A stretch of DNA of 64,000 nucleotides. Origin: Treponema denticola. Lineage in GTDB: Bacteria; Spirochaetota; Spirochaetia; Treponematales; Treponemataceae. This document shows positions 28,685 to 36,746 of the stretch, piece by piece; within the stretch, counting starts at the first letter, position 1, and each line of letters starts with the position of its first letter. Both the position numbers and the translations under genes were made by a program. The notes beneath the pieces were generated by a model. It had not been told where the DNA came from and did not search any database. It saw only the letters and a program-made list of their open reading frames with translations. The DNA lies in the NCBI RefSeq assembly GCF_024400535.1, contig NZ_CP038800.1, forward strand, positions 2,108,001-2,172,000, given 5' to 3'.

Positions 28685-30271
28685 TCACTCGACTTGAGCC
28701 ATCTCTGCGATTTGCTCCAAATGGGATTCTACATGGTGTCCGTGTGTTAAAACCACCAGCCTGTCGCCTGCCGAAATAGAGGTGCTGCCGTCAGGAATAA
28801 TTTCTTCTTCGCCCCTCGCAATGCTTACGATTAAACAGTCATCAGGCCATTGAATGTCCATAATTTTCTTTCCGTCCAAAAAAGATTCGGGAGAAACGCA
28901 GACTTCAAAAACCTGCTTGCCGTGTTCTTCCGCTTTTTCTTTTTTATTTGCAAAATCTTCACTGTCTAAAATCTGTTTTAAAAGAACCTCGTCATTAGGC
29001 GGCGACTTTATTATGTTTGCCGTAATATATGCAGCTGCTGTGGTCAGCACCAAGCCTCCCAAATGGAAAAGGTCTCCGCTTGTTTCTGCAAGAAGAACTA
29101 TGGCTGTAACCGGAGCCTTTATTACGGTAGTAAAAAAGGCGGCCATCGCAAAGACCATCAGGTTTACGGCATATTGAGCTTCAATTAAATTAAAATAAAC
29201 CAAGATGTTCGAAAATATAATTCCCGTCAAAGCTCCACATGAAAGAAGAGGAACAAATATGCCGCCTATGGCTCCGGAGCCTGCCGAAAGGCCTGTAAAA
29301 ATTATCTTTGCCGCAAGAATCAGAACGAGCATGGAAAGCGGAAAGCTGTGTTCTGCAATGGCTTCAATCAGATGATCTCCTCCGCTTGCCGCAAGGGGCA
29401 CAAAAATACAGACAGGTACCGAAATAAGATACGGAATCAATGGCGAAAATTGGGGAGAAATCTTTAATTTTCTGTACATCTTTTGAGATGTATAAATCGA
29501 TTTTTTAAAAAGATGTCCGATCAGAGCTGCCGCGGCCCCCATCAAAATGAGCCAGCCGAAATATTTTATAGGGAAAAGTTGAAGACCGTGAAAATCAAAA
29601 ATAGCTCCCTGCTTAAAAAATAAGGAGACTGCAAGGTCGCCTGCAAAGGCTCCGAGCATTACGCAGGTTAAAAGGAGGGGGCTTAGATATTGGTGCAGGT
29701 CTTCTATAGCAAAGACGATTCCTGCAAAGGGTGCTCCGAAAGTTGCGGCAAGCCCTGCTGCAGCGCCGCTCGTTACAAGGCAGACTCTTTCAATATGGGA
29801 AGTCTTGCCGATTTTTTCAAAGGCACTTCCTATGTATGCTCCGATTTGAACGGAGGGGCCTTCCCGTCCGACTGAAAGGCCTGCACTTATGTTTAAAACA
29901 CCGCCTAAAAATTTTAAGGGTAATTCCGGCCATGGGGTCATATCGAGCTTTTTCATAAATTTACCCTTGATCTGTGAAACCCCGCTCCCCTTTATCATTG
30001 GATATTTTTTGATGATAAAGCCCATAAATAAGCCTAAAATAATTACCGTCAAAATTAAAACGCCAAAGCCGAAGACCGTACCGAACTGTCCGCTTATTGC
30101 CTTATCATAAAAATCAATTCGCAAGTTTGAAAGAAAATCGATGGATTTTCTAAATGCCGTAATGGCAAGCCCAGTGAGGATTCCCACTATAAAACTTTCT
30201 CCGGCAATAATAAGATGATTGCCGTACCAATTTTCAAGAATTTTCTTTGTGTTTAAACCCGTGTATTTCAT
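28685..30271 (-). CDS. ClC-family chloride channel/transporter with C-terminal TrkA-C domain
   Basis: The transport part (about residues 10-430) has the ClC signatures GSGVSQIKG, GREGPSVQIG and GSGAIGGIFVP. The C-terminal 90 residues resemble a TrkA-C/RCK regulatory domain (GDRLVVLTHGHHVESH). ClC proteins move chloride, often in exchange for protons. I place the start at the ATG at 30269-30271. An in-frame TTG at 30307 is rejected because it is the first base of a perfect TTGACA -35 box. With that promoter the mRNA would be nearly leaderless. Confidence 0.92.
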   Translation of the reverse strand: MKYTGLNTKKILENWYGNHLIIAGESFIVGILTGLAITAFRKSIDFLSNLRIDFYDKAISGQFGTVFGFGVLILTVIILGLFMGFIIKKYPMIKGSGVSQIKGKFMKKLDMTPWPELPLKFLGGVLNISAGLSVGREGPSVQIGAYIGSAFEKIGKTSHIERVCLVTSGAAAGLAATFGAPFAGIVFAIEDLHQYLSPLLLTCVMLGAFAGDLAVSLFFKQGAIFDFHGLQLFPIKYFGWLILMGAAAALIGHLFKKSIYTSQKMYRKLKISPQFSPLIPYLISVPVCIFVPLAASGGDHLIEAIAEHSFPLSMLVLILAAKIIFTGLSAGSGAIGGIFVPLLSCGALTGIIFSNILVYFNLIEAQYAVNLMVFAMAAFFTTVIKAPVTAIVLLAETSGDLFHLGGLVLTTAAAYITANIIKSPPNDEVLLKQILDSEDFANKKEKAEEHGKQVFEVCVSPESFLDGKKIMDIQWPDDCLIVSIARGEEEIIPDGSTSISAGDRLVVLTHGHHVESHLEQIAEMAQVE

Positions 30272-30278
30272 CTTTGAT

Positions 30279-30307
30279 ATTATATAAATAAGTCTTTTGC
30301 CTGTCAA
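30279..30307 (-). promoter_or_regulatory. Consensus promoter of the ClC gene, leaderless arrangement
   Basis: A perfect TTGACA (30302-30307), 17-base spacer and perfect TATAAT (30279-30284) end seven bases before the ATG, so transcription would start at or next to the start codon. Confidence 0.8.
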
Positions 30308-30343
30308 TTAAAATGCATTCCAAATTCATGGAAAGCAAGATTA

Positions 30344-30445
30344 ATGAAAAATGTAAATCCTTACCGTGCCGGTTGGCAGTATCTTATTACGCTTGTTGAC
30401 AGCTCTGGTGCTCTTAAAAAAATATTACAAAATCGATTTTTATAA
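30344..30445 (+). CDS. Possible 33-residue ORF
   Basis: An ATG at 30344 opens MKNVNPYRAGWQYLITLVDS and ends at TAA 30443-30445. No good Shine-Dalgarno or promoter is visible. It could be the remnant of a larger gene or chance, between the divergent ClC gene and the large membrane protein. Confidence 0.2.
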   Translation: MKNVNPYRAGWQYLITLVDSSGALKKILQNRFL

Positions 30446-30470
30446 ACCATAAAGACCCTCTTGATAAAAA

Positions 30471-30495
30471 AACGATAGCGTATTACTTTATCGTT
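30471..30495 (+). promoter_or_regulatory. Hairpin overlapping the leader of the large membrane-protein gene
   Basis: AACGATA (30471-30477) pairs with TATCGTT (30489-30495), directly abutting the GGAGG at 30497. It could gate ribosome access or act as an operator. TTGATA at 30461 with TACTTT 17 bases on is a weak promoter candidate in the same place. Confidence 0.4.
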
Positions 30496-30506
30496 TGGAG
30501 GTAAAC

Positions 30507-32564
30507 TTGAAAAAACATATTTGGAAATTTGCAAGATTCGGCGGAGTCACTCAGTTAGTGTTTGAAACAGCCGATGATATTCTTAACCTGAGGCAGTTAG
30601 ACCAAAAGCTTTGGACTACATTAGCGATGCCGACAAAAGGCATTTTCTTTAATCCCGAAACGGCTGCCATACTGGATACGGATGCCGACGGATTTATCCG
30701 CCCTCCGGAAGTTTTAGACGCCGTCGATTTTTTGTCAGAAAGTTTACAGGATGTCGGCATCATCATAAAAGACGGCGATACACTTTCACTCAGCGATATA
30801 AAGAACACCGAAATTGTCAAGACAGCGGAATGGGCTTTAAAAAGGCAGGGAAAAACAGGCAGTATAATTTCACTTGCGGATATTGTAAACGAAAATGAAG
30901 TTATAAAATCAAATGAACTCGGAGAAATATCTGATGATGACAGCGATGATCTCCGCCTGAAAAAAGTGCTTTCACTGTATGTAAAAGAAAATATAAACAG
31001 CACGGGGGAACTCATCTTTGACATGCTTACTAATGACAGGAACCAATGTCTCCAAAACACAGAAGATTTAAAAGCCGTCAGTGCCGGTTTAGAAACTTCA
31101 TCGATGGTAAAAGCCGTTGCCTCTTTTGAAGCCGTTAAAAACAAGATAGATGACTTTTTTGTGCGCTGTAAACTTTTGATCTATGTCAATGGAGAAAATA
31201 CCCCGCTCACCGACTACAGTGAAATTTTTAAAACCTTCACCACTGTTGAATTGAACACTTCCAGCGAAAAATTACGCGAACTCCCCATTGCATTGCCGAA
31301 TACCGAAATGCTTTTGGACACACAAAGTAAAATAAACCCGGCTTGGGCAAATGAAATAAAAAAATTCTACGCAGATGCTCTTTCACCTTTGTGCGGAGAT
31401 CTTTTGGTACTAACAGAAAACGATTGGAAAAATATTTCACAAAAAATTTCCGGCTTTACTGCGGTATATTCAAAGCAATCTGAAATTAAGGCTGCAAAAA
31501 TCAACCCGCAGTTTTTGGAAACAAAGCTAAATCAAAAAGATGAAATTATCACTGAAATAAATGAACGGTTGACCTTTGAAAAGGAAAAACAGCATATCCA
31601 ATCGCTTAAAAAATTATTGCTTCTTCGAAAAGACTTTTTTACACTTTTGAAAAATTATGTCAGCTTTTCCAACTTTTATACCGGAGGTGAAACAGCCTTT
31701 CAGGCAGGTGTTTTATTCTTTGATACAAGGGCAACGACCTTATGCTTTGAATTAAACGGAGATGACCGCCATGCAACCTTGGATATTTTATCGGGAGCGT
31801 ATTTACTTTACTGTGATATAACACGAGGAACAGCCAAGCGGAAACTTTTGGCACTTTTAACCAATGGCGCTTCTGACAATATTGTTGTTGAACGAAACGG
31901 TTTGTTTTATGACAGAGATGGAAACGATTGGAACGCAACTATTACTAAAGTTATTGCCAATCCGGTCAGTGTGCGTGAAGCGTTTTTCTCCCCCTATAAA
32001 AATTTAGCCCGTATGATTGAAGAGCAAATTGCAAAAAAGGCAAATGCAGCAAACGAAAAATCGGATGCCCTCGTTGCAACGGCCGCAGACAAAACGGTCA
32101 ATATGCCGAAAGAAGCGGCGGCGAGTTTGCCGAACAAAAAGCTTGATCTCGGGACGATTGCTTTAATCGGAACAGCAATAGGCGGAATTTCAACTCTCAT
32201 CGGAAGCTTACTTCAAGCACTATTCGGATTAGGCTTGTGGGTACCTATCGGACTCATCGGGCTTATACTGATTATATCGGGGCCGTCGATGATACTCGCC
32301 GCCATGAAATTGCGCAAGCGAAGTATCGGTCCGATTCTTGAAGCAAACGGCTGGGCGATTAATGCACATGCAAAAATCAACATTCCGCTTGGAAGCTCGC
32401 TTACAAAATTGGCATCATTGCCGAAAAATGCACGGCTCGCACACCTTGACCCGTTCGCCGAAAAGAAAAATGGCAGAAATATTTTTATTGCCGTTTTAAT
32501 CCTGCTGCTTGCAGCCGCCGGTGTTTTTTGCTATTTTTATCTTATTAAAAAAACGGGTATCTAG
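30507..32564 (+). CDS. Large membrane protein of unknown function with an EF-hand-like loop
   Basis: The start is a TTG at 30507 preceded by GGAGG at 30497-30501. The protein has about 685 residues. Near residue 55 a loop DTDADGFIRPPEV matches the calcium-binding EF-hand pattern DxDxDG...E. The middle (100-530) is helical and charged. The C-terminus has three hydrophobic segments: GTIALIGTAIGGISTLIGSL, LWVPIGLIGLILIISG and, near the end, FIAVLILLLAAAGVFCYFYL. I recognise no family. It looks like a cytoplasmic domain anchored at its C-terminus, standing alone between the ClC gene and the mobile remnant. Confidence 0.75.
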   Translation: MKKHIWKFARFGGVTQLVFETADDILNLRQLDQKLWTTLAMPTKGIFFNPETAAILDTDADGFIRPPEVLDAVDFLSESLQDVGIIIKDGDTLSLSDIKNTEIVKTAEWALKRQGKTGSIISLADIVNENEVIKSNELGEISDDDSDDLRLKKVLSLYVKENINSTGELIFDMLTNDRNQCLQNTEDLKAVSAGLETSSMVKAVASFEAVKNKIDDFFVRCKLLIYVNGENTPLTDYSEIFKTFTTVELNTSSEKLRELPIALPNTEMLLDTQSKINPAWANEIKKFYADALSPLCGDLLVLTENDWKNISQKISGFTAVYSKQSEIKAAKINPQFLETKLNQKDEIITEINERLTFEKEKQHIQSLKKLLLLRKDFFTLLKNYVSFSNFYTGGETAFQAGVLFFDTRATTLCFELNGDDRHATLDILSGAYLLYCDITRGTAKRKLLALLTNGASDNIVVERNGLFYDRDGNDWNATITKVIANPVSVREAFFSPYKNLARMIEEQIAKKANAANEKSDALVATAADKTVNMPKEAAASLPNKKLDLGTIALIGTAIGGISTLIGSLLQALFGLGLWVPIGLIGLILIISGPSMILAAMKLRKRSIGPILEANGWAINAHAKINIPLGSSLTKLASLPKNARLAHLDPFAEKKNGRNIFIAVLILLLAAAGVFCYFYLIKKTGI

Positions 32565-32598
32565 CCGTTCAATCTAAAATAAAACCGGAGACACACAA

Positions 32599-32640
32599 AG
32601 GGGAGATGGAGCACCATTGGTAATTCCATCTTCCTCTTAT
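32599..32640 (+). terminator. Possible terminator
   Basis: GGAGATGGA (32601-32609) pairs with TCCATCTTCC (32624-32633, one bulged T), followed by a T-rich but interrupted tract. It closes the large membrane-protein gene. Confidence 0.4.
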
Positions 32641-32671
32641 TTGTCGAATTGATGCACTTTCGGAGTAGTGA

Positions 32672-32965
32672 AAATCACTGCTCCTTGACAATATCAAAGA
32701 CTTTGAAGGAACAGCCAAGAAGTATGGAATTGATTTTGCTTTGAAGAAGGACATTTCAGAGAATCCACCAAGGTATTTAGTTTTCTTCAAGGGCCGTGAT
32801 GCAGATGTGATGGAAGCGGCCTTTAAGGAGTATATGGCGAAGAATCTCCGCAAGGAGAAAAAGCCATCCGTGAAAAAGGCGCTATCTGCTTTCAAGGAAG
32901 CTGCGGAAAAAAATCACAAGACTCGTGAGAAAGTTAAAGTGAAAGATCGTGGGGTGGAGCTATGA
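32672..32965 (+). pseudogene. PcfB/DUF3801-like conjugation protein, 5'-truncated
   Basis: The frame is open from just after a stop at 32669 and lacks a proper start. It reads LDNIKDFEGTAKKYGIDFAL, PPRYLVFFKGRDADVMEAAF and EKVKVKDRGVEL, which resembles the C-terminal part of the PcfB family carried by Firmicutes conjugative elements. Its end overlaps an ATG of what would be the next element gene, which dies after ten codons. This is the left-hand remnant of a decayed conjugative element. Confidence 0.7.
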
Positions 32966-33024
32966 GTGATTCTTCACATCGGAAACAGGAGTGATATATA
33001 GACACAAAAAAGGAGGATAATGCC

Positions 33025-33288
33025 ATGATAGAATATCATAATAAAATCACAGCACTATACTACCGCCTTTCAGTTGGTGATGAAGATAGAGACGGTGGCG
33101 AGAGTAATAGTATTGTAAATCAAAAAGCATTTTTAGAAAGGTATGCACGAGAGCAAAAGCTGATAAACATTCGCCACTATACCGACGATGACGAAAGCGG
33201 TAGGTTCTTTGACCGCTCAGCCTATACACAGATGATAAACGATGTAGAACAAGGCAAAATCGGAATTGTCATCATGAGTTTAAGGTAA
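33025..33288 (+). pseudogene. Large serine recombinase (TnpX/TndX type), N-terminal fragment
   Basis: The start is well formed (GGAGG then ATG at 33025). The protein opens ITALYYRLSVGDEDRDGGESNS, with the catalytic serine context of large serine recombinases, and continues ARYAREQ-like to DESGRFFDRSAYTQM. It stops after 87 residues at IVIMSLR, just where intact relatives reach the VKDMSRLGR region. Beyond about 33283 the DNA matches the tail of a tnpW gene, so a deletion has joined the two. It cannot be an active recombinase. Confidence 0.8.
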
Positions 33289-33334
33289 TACATTCTAAGG
33301 GAGAATAGTATCGAGTAAGTGGGAAATCTGGCAG

Positions 33335-33363
33335 TAGAAAAAATCGCTTAAAAACGCTATAAT
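33335..33363 (+). promoter_or_regulatory. Cargo-module promoter 1
   Basis: TAGAAA (33335-33340), 17 bases, TATAAT (33358-33363). The surrounding 90 bases match the segment before the BAAT gene (34387-34480). It serves the flavodoxin-like reductase. Confidence 0.65.
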
Positions 33364-33409
33364 ATTAGCCGATATAGACAAATAAATTTGAATTTACGGT
33401 GGTGATTTT

Positions 33410-34099
33410 ATGAAAATAGTTATTATACATGGTCAAAGTCATAAAGGTTCAACATATAATAGTTCAAGAATGCTTGCAGATAAATTGGGTGGAGAAGTAT
33501 CGGAATTTTTTCTACCAAAAGATTTTAATCATTTCTGTATTGGGTGTGGGAATTGCTTTACTAAAGGAGAAAGTATGTGTCCGCATTTCGAACAATTACA
33601 GCCAATTACAAATGCCATAGATGAGTCGGATATAATTATTCTTGCAAGCCCTGTATATGTATATCATGTTACAGGTTCAATGAAAGCGTTTCTTGACCAT
33701 TATGGTTATAGATGGATGGTTCACCGACCAAGTGAAAGTATGTTTTCAAAACAAGCTGTCTGTTTTTCAACAGCTGCTGGGGCAGGAATGAAAAAAGCTA
33801 ATAAAGATATGGCAGATAGCACATTCTTTTGGGGATGTGCTAAAACTTATAAATTAGGTATTGCAGTTTGGGAGACGGATTGGAAGAGAGTTGACGAGAA
33901 GATAAAATCAAAGGTTGACCGCCAAACAACAACTCTCTCGAATAAAATAAAAAGCAACTATACAATGGTAAGACCTTCAATAAAAACAAGGATTTTATTC
34001 AATATCATAAGAATTATTCAAAAAAAGGGATGGAATGAGAGAGATAAGACATATTGGCAAGAGAAAGGATGGCTTGCTAAAAATCGTCCATGGAAATAA
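33410..34099 (+). CDS. Flavodoxin-like NAD(P)H-dependent FMN reductase
   Basis: This 229-residue protein has the flavodoxin-fold FMN loop HGQSHKGSTYNSSRM at the N-terminus, a cysteine cluster CIGCGNCFTKGESMCP (44-60) as in iron-sulfur flavoproteins, and ASPVYVYHVTGSMKAFLD, typical of the NADPH-dependent FMN reductase group. It should reduce quinones, nitro compounds or a protein partner. GGTGGTG precedes the ATG. It is the first cargo gene of the module array, with its own promoter and terminator. Its AT-rich coding style and Firmicutes-like neighbours suggest transfer. Confidence 0.87.
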   Translation: MKIVIIHGQSHKGSTYNSSRMLADKLGGEVSEFFLPKDFNHFCIGCGNCFTKGESMCPHFEQLQPITNAIDESDIIILASPVYVYHVTGSMKAFLDHYGYRWMVHRPSESMFSKQAVCFSTAAGAGMKKANKDMADSTFFWGCAKTYKLGIAVWETDWKRVDEKIKSKVDRQTTTLSNKIKSNYTMVRPSIKTRILFNIIRIIQKKGWNERDKTYWQEKGWLAKNRPWK

Positions 34100-34150
34100 T
34101 CAAATCCCGGTTGTTTGTTGAACTGACAATTTAATAAAAACTACCACAGA

Positions 34151-34183
34151 AACAGTAAATCGGAAAAAGGTTTACTGTTTTTT
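34151..34183 (+). terminator. Cargo-module terminator 1
   Basis: AACAGTAAA (34151-34159) pairs with TTTACTGTT (34171-34179), followed by TTTT. The same hairpin and flanks recur at 35465-35495. Confidence 0.85.
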
Positions 34184-34243
34184 CTTTGTTTAAAAATAAA
34201 AAGAGAGGAAAACAGAAAATGAACTTACAAAAGAGATAGAGCC

Positions 34244-34381
34244 ATGTCCCGAAAACCTGATGGCATTTTAATAAAAAAGATTAGAGGAAAGACCTTTGTA
34301 ACAGAGATATATTTTGATAAAAAGAGTAAGGAAACATTTCAAGATAAAATGTTCAAAGTTATACATTCAAAGGGTAAATAG
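34244..34381 (+). CDS. tnpW: TnpW-like transposon protein
   Basis: A 45-residue protein starts MSRKPDGILIKKIRGKTFVT and continues IYFDKKSKETFQDKMFKVI, matching TnpW-type small proteins of Tn4451-like and related Firmicutes elements. Their function is unknown. Just upstream, ATG AAC is followed by four codons and a stop (34219-34239), which looks like a DUF3847 gene reduced by internal deletion. A second partial copy of the tnpW tail lies at about 33283-33306 before the first cargo promoter. Confidence 0.7.
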   Translation: MSRKPDGILIKKIRGKTFVTEIYFDKKSKETFQDKMFKVIHSKGK

Positions 34382-34404
34382 TAGTGAGTAGAGAAATATG
34401 ACAG

Positions 34405-34433
34405 TAGAAAAATATCGAAAAAAATGCTATAAT
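34405..34433 (+). promoter_or_regulatory. Cargo-module promoter 2
   Basis: TAGAAA (34405-34410), 17 bases, TATAAT (34428-34433) with TGC before it (extended -10). It is homologous to promoter 1. Confidence 0.7.
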
Positions 34434-34484
34434 ATTAGTCAATATAGATAAACAAATTTGAAGTTGAAGAGGAGAAACTTTCCC

Positions 34485-35420
34485 ATGAAGAAAGAAATCA
34501 AAACAATAGAGAAAGATGGATATAACGGCGTATACTGGCCGAATCCGAACGGCAGTAAATATTGCATGATTGCCATGCTTGGTGATGATACAAAAGACAT
34601 GATGGCAAAGGGTGGCGTCAAATGGCTTCAAAAGAAAGGTCTGAACGTCCTCACAATGTCACCGGCCCCAAAAGATTACGGTCACCATAACTATCCACTC
34701 GAACGTTTTGAGAAGGCACTTGCATTTCTGAAGACGATGGGCAATGAAGAAATCGGTATTATGGGTGCCTCGACAACTGGTATGCTTGCGCTTGTCGCAG
34801 CGTCATACTTTTCGGAAATAACGCTTACGATAGCCATTTCTCCTTCTGATTTTGTGATGGAAGGTTTTTATCAGGATGGGAAAGACGGGGCTCACGAACG
34901 TCCGGGAGACGGAGAGTCATCTGTTTCATATCACGGTAAGCCGCTTCCTTATCTGCCCTATGCGTATCGCCATCCGGAATACTGGCAGAAAATATCTGAG
35001 GAAACCAAACGGCGTGGCGCGATGGTTGCCAGTCGCGATTTGTTCGATGAATCGGAGAAAAGGCATCCCGTGCAGGAAGCCGAGAAAATAAAGGTGGAGA
35101 ATATAAAGGGTCGCATTCTGCTGATTGGTGCGGAGGATGATGTACTTTGGGATACCTGTAAATACATTCGTAGAATGGAAAACAGGCTGAAAGAAAGGGA
35201 CGCGGATAACAGTGTAGTTCTCATGACCTATGAACATGGAACGCATTTTATTTTTCCGCAGACCATGTTAACAGGCATTCTTCCTGTGGGTTCCGGGCTG
35301 TTTATCAGCATGGCTTTTAAGGAGGCAAAGCAGTATCCTAAAGAGTGTAAGCAGACGAGGATTGAAGTTGATGAGCGCTTATCGGAGGAACTAAAGCAGT
35401 GGATAAATTCGGCTCGATAA
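34485..35420 (+). CDS. BAAT-type alpha/beta hydrolase (acyl-CoA thioester hydrolase C-domain)
   Basis: The start at 34485 follows GAGGAG by ten bases and gives 311 residues; an in-frame TTG at 34458 is less likely. The protein has a nucleophile elbow GASTTG, an acid in GAEDDVLWD and a histidine in YEHGTHFIFP, a plausible Ser-Asp-His triad of the BAAT/acyl-CoA thioesterase C-terminal family. It lacks the N-terminal Ig-like BAAT domain. The substrate is unknown. It is the second cargo gene, with a promoter and terminator homologous to those of the first. Confidence 0.85.
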   Translation: MKKEIKTIEKDGYNGVYWPNPNGSKYCMIAMLGDDTKDMMAKGGVKWLQKKGLNVLTMSPAPKDYGHHNYPLERFEKALAFLKTMGNEEIGIMGASTTGMLALVAASYFSEITLTIAISPSDFVMEGFYQDGKDGAHERPGDGESSVSYHGKPLPYLPYAYRHPEYWQKISEETKRRGAMVASRDLFDESEKRHPVQEAEKIKVENIKGRILLIGAEDDVLWDTCKYIRRMENRLKERDADNSVVLMTYEHGTHFIFPQTMLTGILPVGSGLFISMAFKEAKQYPKECKQTRIEVDERLSEELKQWINSAR

Positions 35421-35464
35421 ATCCCAGTTTGTAGAACTAACAACTTAATAAAAATTACCACAGG

Positions 35465-35495
35465 AACAGTAAATCAAAAAAGGTTTACTGTTTTT
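35465..35495 (+). terminator. Cargo-module terminator 2
   Basis: AACAGTAAA (35465-35473) pairs with TTTACTGTT (35484-35492), followed by TTT, with flanks closely matching terminator 1. Confidence 0.85.
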
Positions 35496-35530
35496 CTTTA
35501 CTCAAAATTAGAAAGGGAGGAAACGAGAAA

Positions 35531-35782
35531 ATGAAAAACATTGAAGAAAAAATCTTAATGGCAGATGAAGAAATCAAGCAGTTACAAAACAAAAGGAAAA
35601 AGCTCATCAGTCAGCAGAAACAGGAAGAACGAAAAAAGAGAGATAAAAGGATATATGAAAAAGGGGCAGTCTTTGAAAGTATATTTACTGAAAGTAAAAA
35701 TCTAACCAAAGATGAATTTTATCAGCTAATAACAAGTCAAAGAAATAAAGATGAAATCAATCTTAAAAATCATAGAGAGTAG
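35531..35782 (+). CDS. DUF3847-like small coiled-coil protein
   Basis: This 83-residue charged protein begins MKNIEEKILMADEEIKQLQN and is mostly coiled coil with many Lys and Gln residues, ending FYQLITSQRNKDEINL. Such DUF3847 proteins are frequent accessory proteins of Firmicutes conjugative transposons. GGGAGG precedes the ATG. It sits directly after terminator 2, exactly where the decayed ATG-AAC remnant sits after terminator 1, showing that the scaffold has been duplicated. Confidence 0.7.
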   Translation: MKNIEEKILMADEEIKQLQNKRKKLISQQKQEERKKRDKRIYEKGAVFESIFTESKNLTKDEFYQLITSQRNKDEINLKNHRE

Positions 35783-35838
35783 AGAAATTGCAACAAGAAA
35801 ACAGAGAACTATCACAGGAAAGAAGCAAGAATTAGACC

Positions 35839-35868
35839 TGTACAAATTGGCTAAAAAAATGGTATAAT
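35839..35868 (+). promoter_or_regulatory. Cargo-module promoter 3 with start-stop mini-ORF
   Basis: TGTACA (35839-35844), 18 bases, TATAAT (35863-35868) with TGG before it. The leader then has GAGGTG, an ATG-TAA start-stop pair at 35917-35922, and an overlapping six-codon ORF (35922-35942) before the methyltransferase. A second TATAAA-like box lies near 35953. Confidence 0.55.
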
Positions 35869-35977
35869 ATTACAAACATCGAGTAAAACAAATTAGAATT
35901 TGTAGAGGTGAGAAAAATGTAATGGCAACACATCCAACTTAAATCGAAATAGTATAAAATTACGAGGAGATTATAAG

Positions 35978-36742
35978 ATGAACAATTATATAAAATTAAA
36001 TGAAGATAGATGGAATAATGTAAAAAATGACTATACTGAACCATTGACACATGAAGAATTAGAAGAAGTTAGAAATAATTCAATTTCTGTTGCATTAACT
36101 GTTGGAAAAAAAGTTCCGAAAGAATGGTTTGAAAAAGCCAACGGAAAAAAGATATTAGGTTTAGCTTGTGGTGGTGGACAGCAGGGTCCGGTTTTTGCTA
36201 TAAAAGGTTATGATGTAACCATAATGGATTTTTCTAAATCACAATTACAAAGAGATGATATGGTTGCTAAAAGAGAAGGCTTAAAAATCAATACAGTTCA
36301 AGGCGATATGACAAAACCATTTCCATTTGAAAATGAAACTTTCGATATTATTTTTAATCCGGTTTCAAATGTATATATAGAAGATTTAGAAAACATGTAT
36401 AAAGAAGCCTCTCGAGTATTGAAAAAGGGTGGACTGTTAATGGTCGGATTTATGAATCCTTGGATATACATGTATGATGCTGACATTGTATGGGACAAAC
36501 CCGATGAGGAATTACTTTTAAAGTTTTCAATACCTTTTAATTCAAAAGAGCTTGAAGAGGAAGGCAAAATAACCATAAATCCAGAATATGGATATGAATT
36601 TAGCCATACCTTAGAAACTCAGATTAGAGGACAACTTAAAAATGGTCTCGCTATGATAGATTTTTATGAATCATGTGATAAAAGACATAGATTATCACGT
36701 TATGGAAATGACTATATAGCTACACTCTGCATTAAACTATAA
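35978..36742 (+). CDS. Class I SAM-dependent methyltransferase
   Basis: This 254-residue protein shows the Rossmann methyltransferase order: motif I ILGLACGGGQQGP (about 54-66), an acidic loop DVTIMDFSKSQL, VQGDMTKPFPFENETFDII (motif II region) and LKKGGLLMVGF. The nearest kind is the UbiE/MenG-like small-molecule group; the substrate is unknown. GAGGAG lies nine bases before the ATG. It is the third cargo gene, with a promoter related to the other two, but no matching terminator follows. Confidence 0.87.
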   Translation: MNNYIKLNEDRWNNVKNDYTEPLTHEELEEVRNNSISVALTVGKKVPKEWFEKANGKKILGLACGGGQQGPVFAIKGYDVTIMDFSKSQLQRDDMVAKREGLKINTVQGDMTKPFPFENETFDIIFNPVSNVYIEDLENMYKEASRVLKKGGLLMVGFMNPWIYMYDADIVWDKPDEELLLKFSIPFNSKELEEEGKITINPEYGYEFSHTLETQIRGQLKNGLAMIDFYESCDKRHRLSRYGNDYIATLCIKL

Positions 36743-36746
36743 TATT

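Noticed and set aside
30272-30307. TTG start of the ClC gene at 30307
   Set aside because: The TTG is the first triplet of a perfect TTGACA -35 box with TATAAT 17 bases on, so it is not transcribed as codons.
32672-36742. Integron cassettes with attC sites
   Set aside because: No integrase gene and no attC-type core/inverse-core pairs; the repeated parts are promoters, terminators and tnpW/DUF3847 genes.
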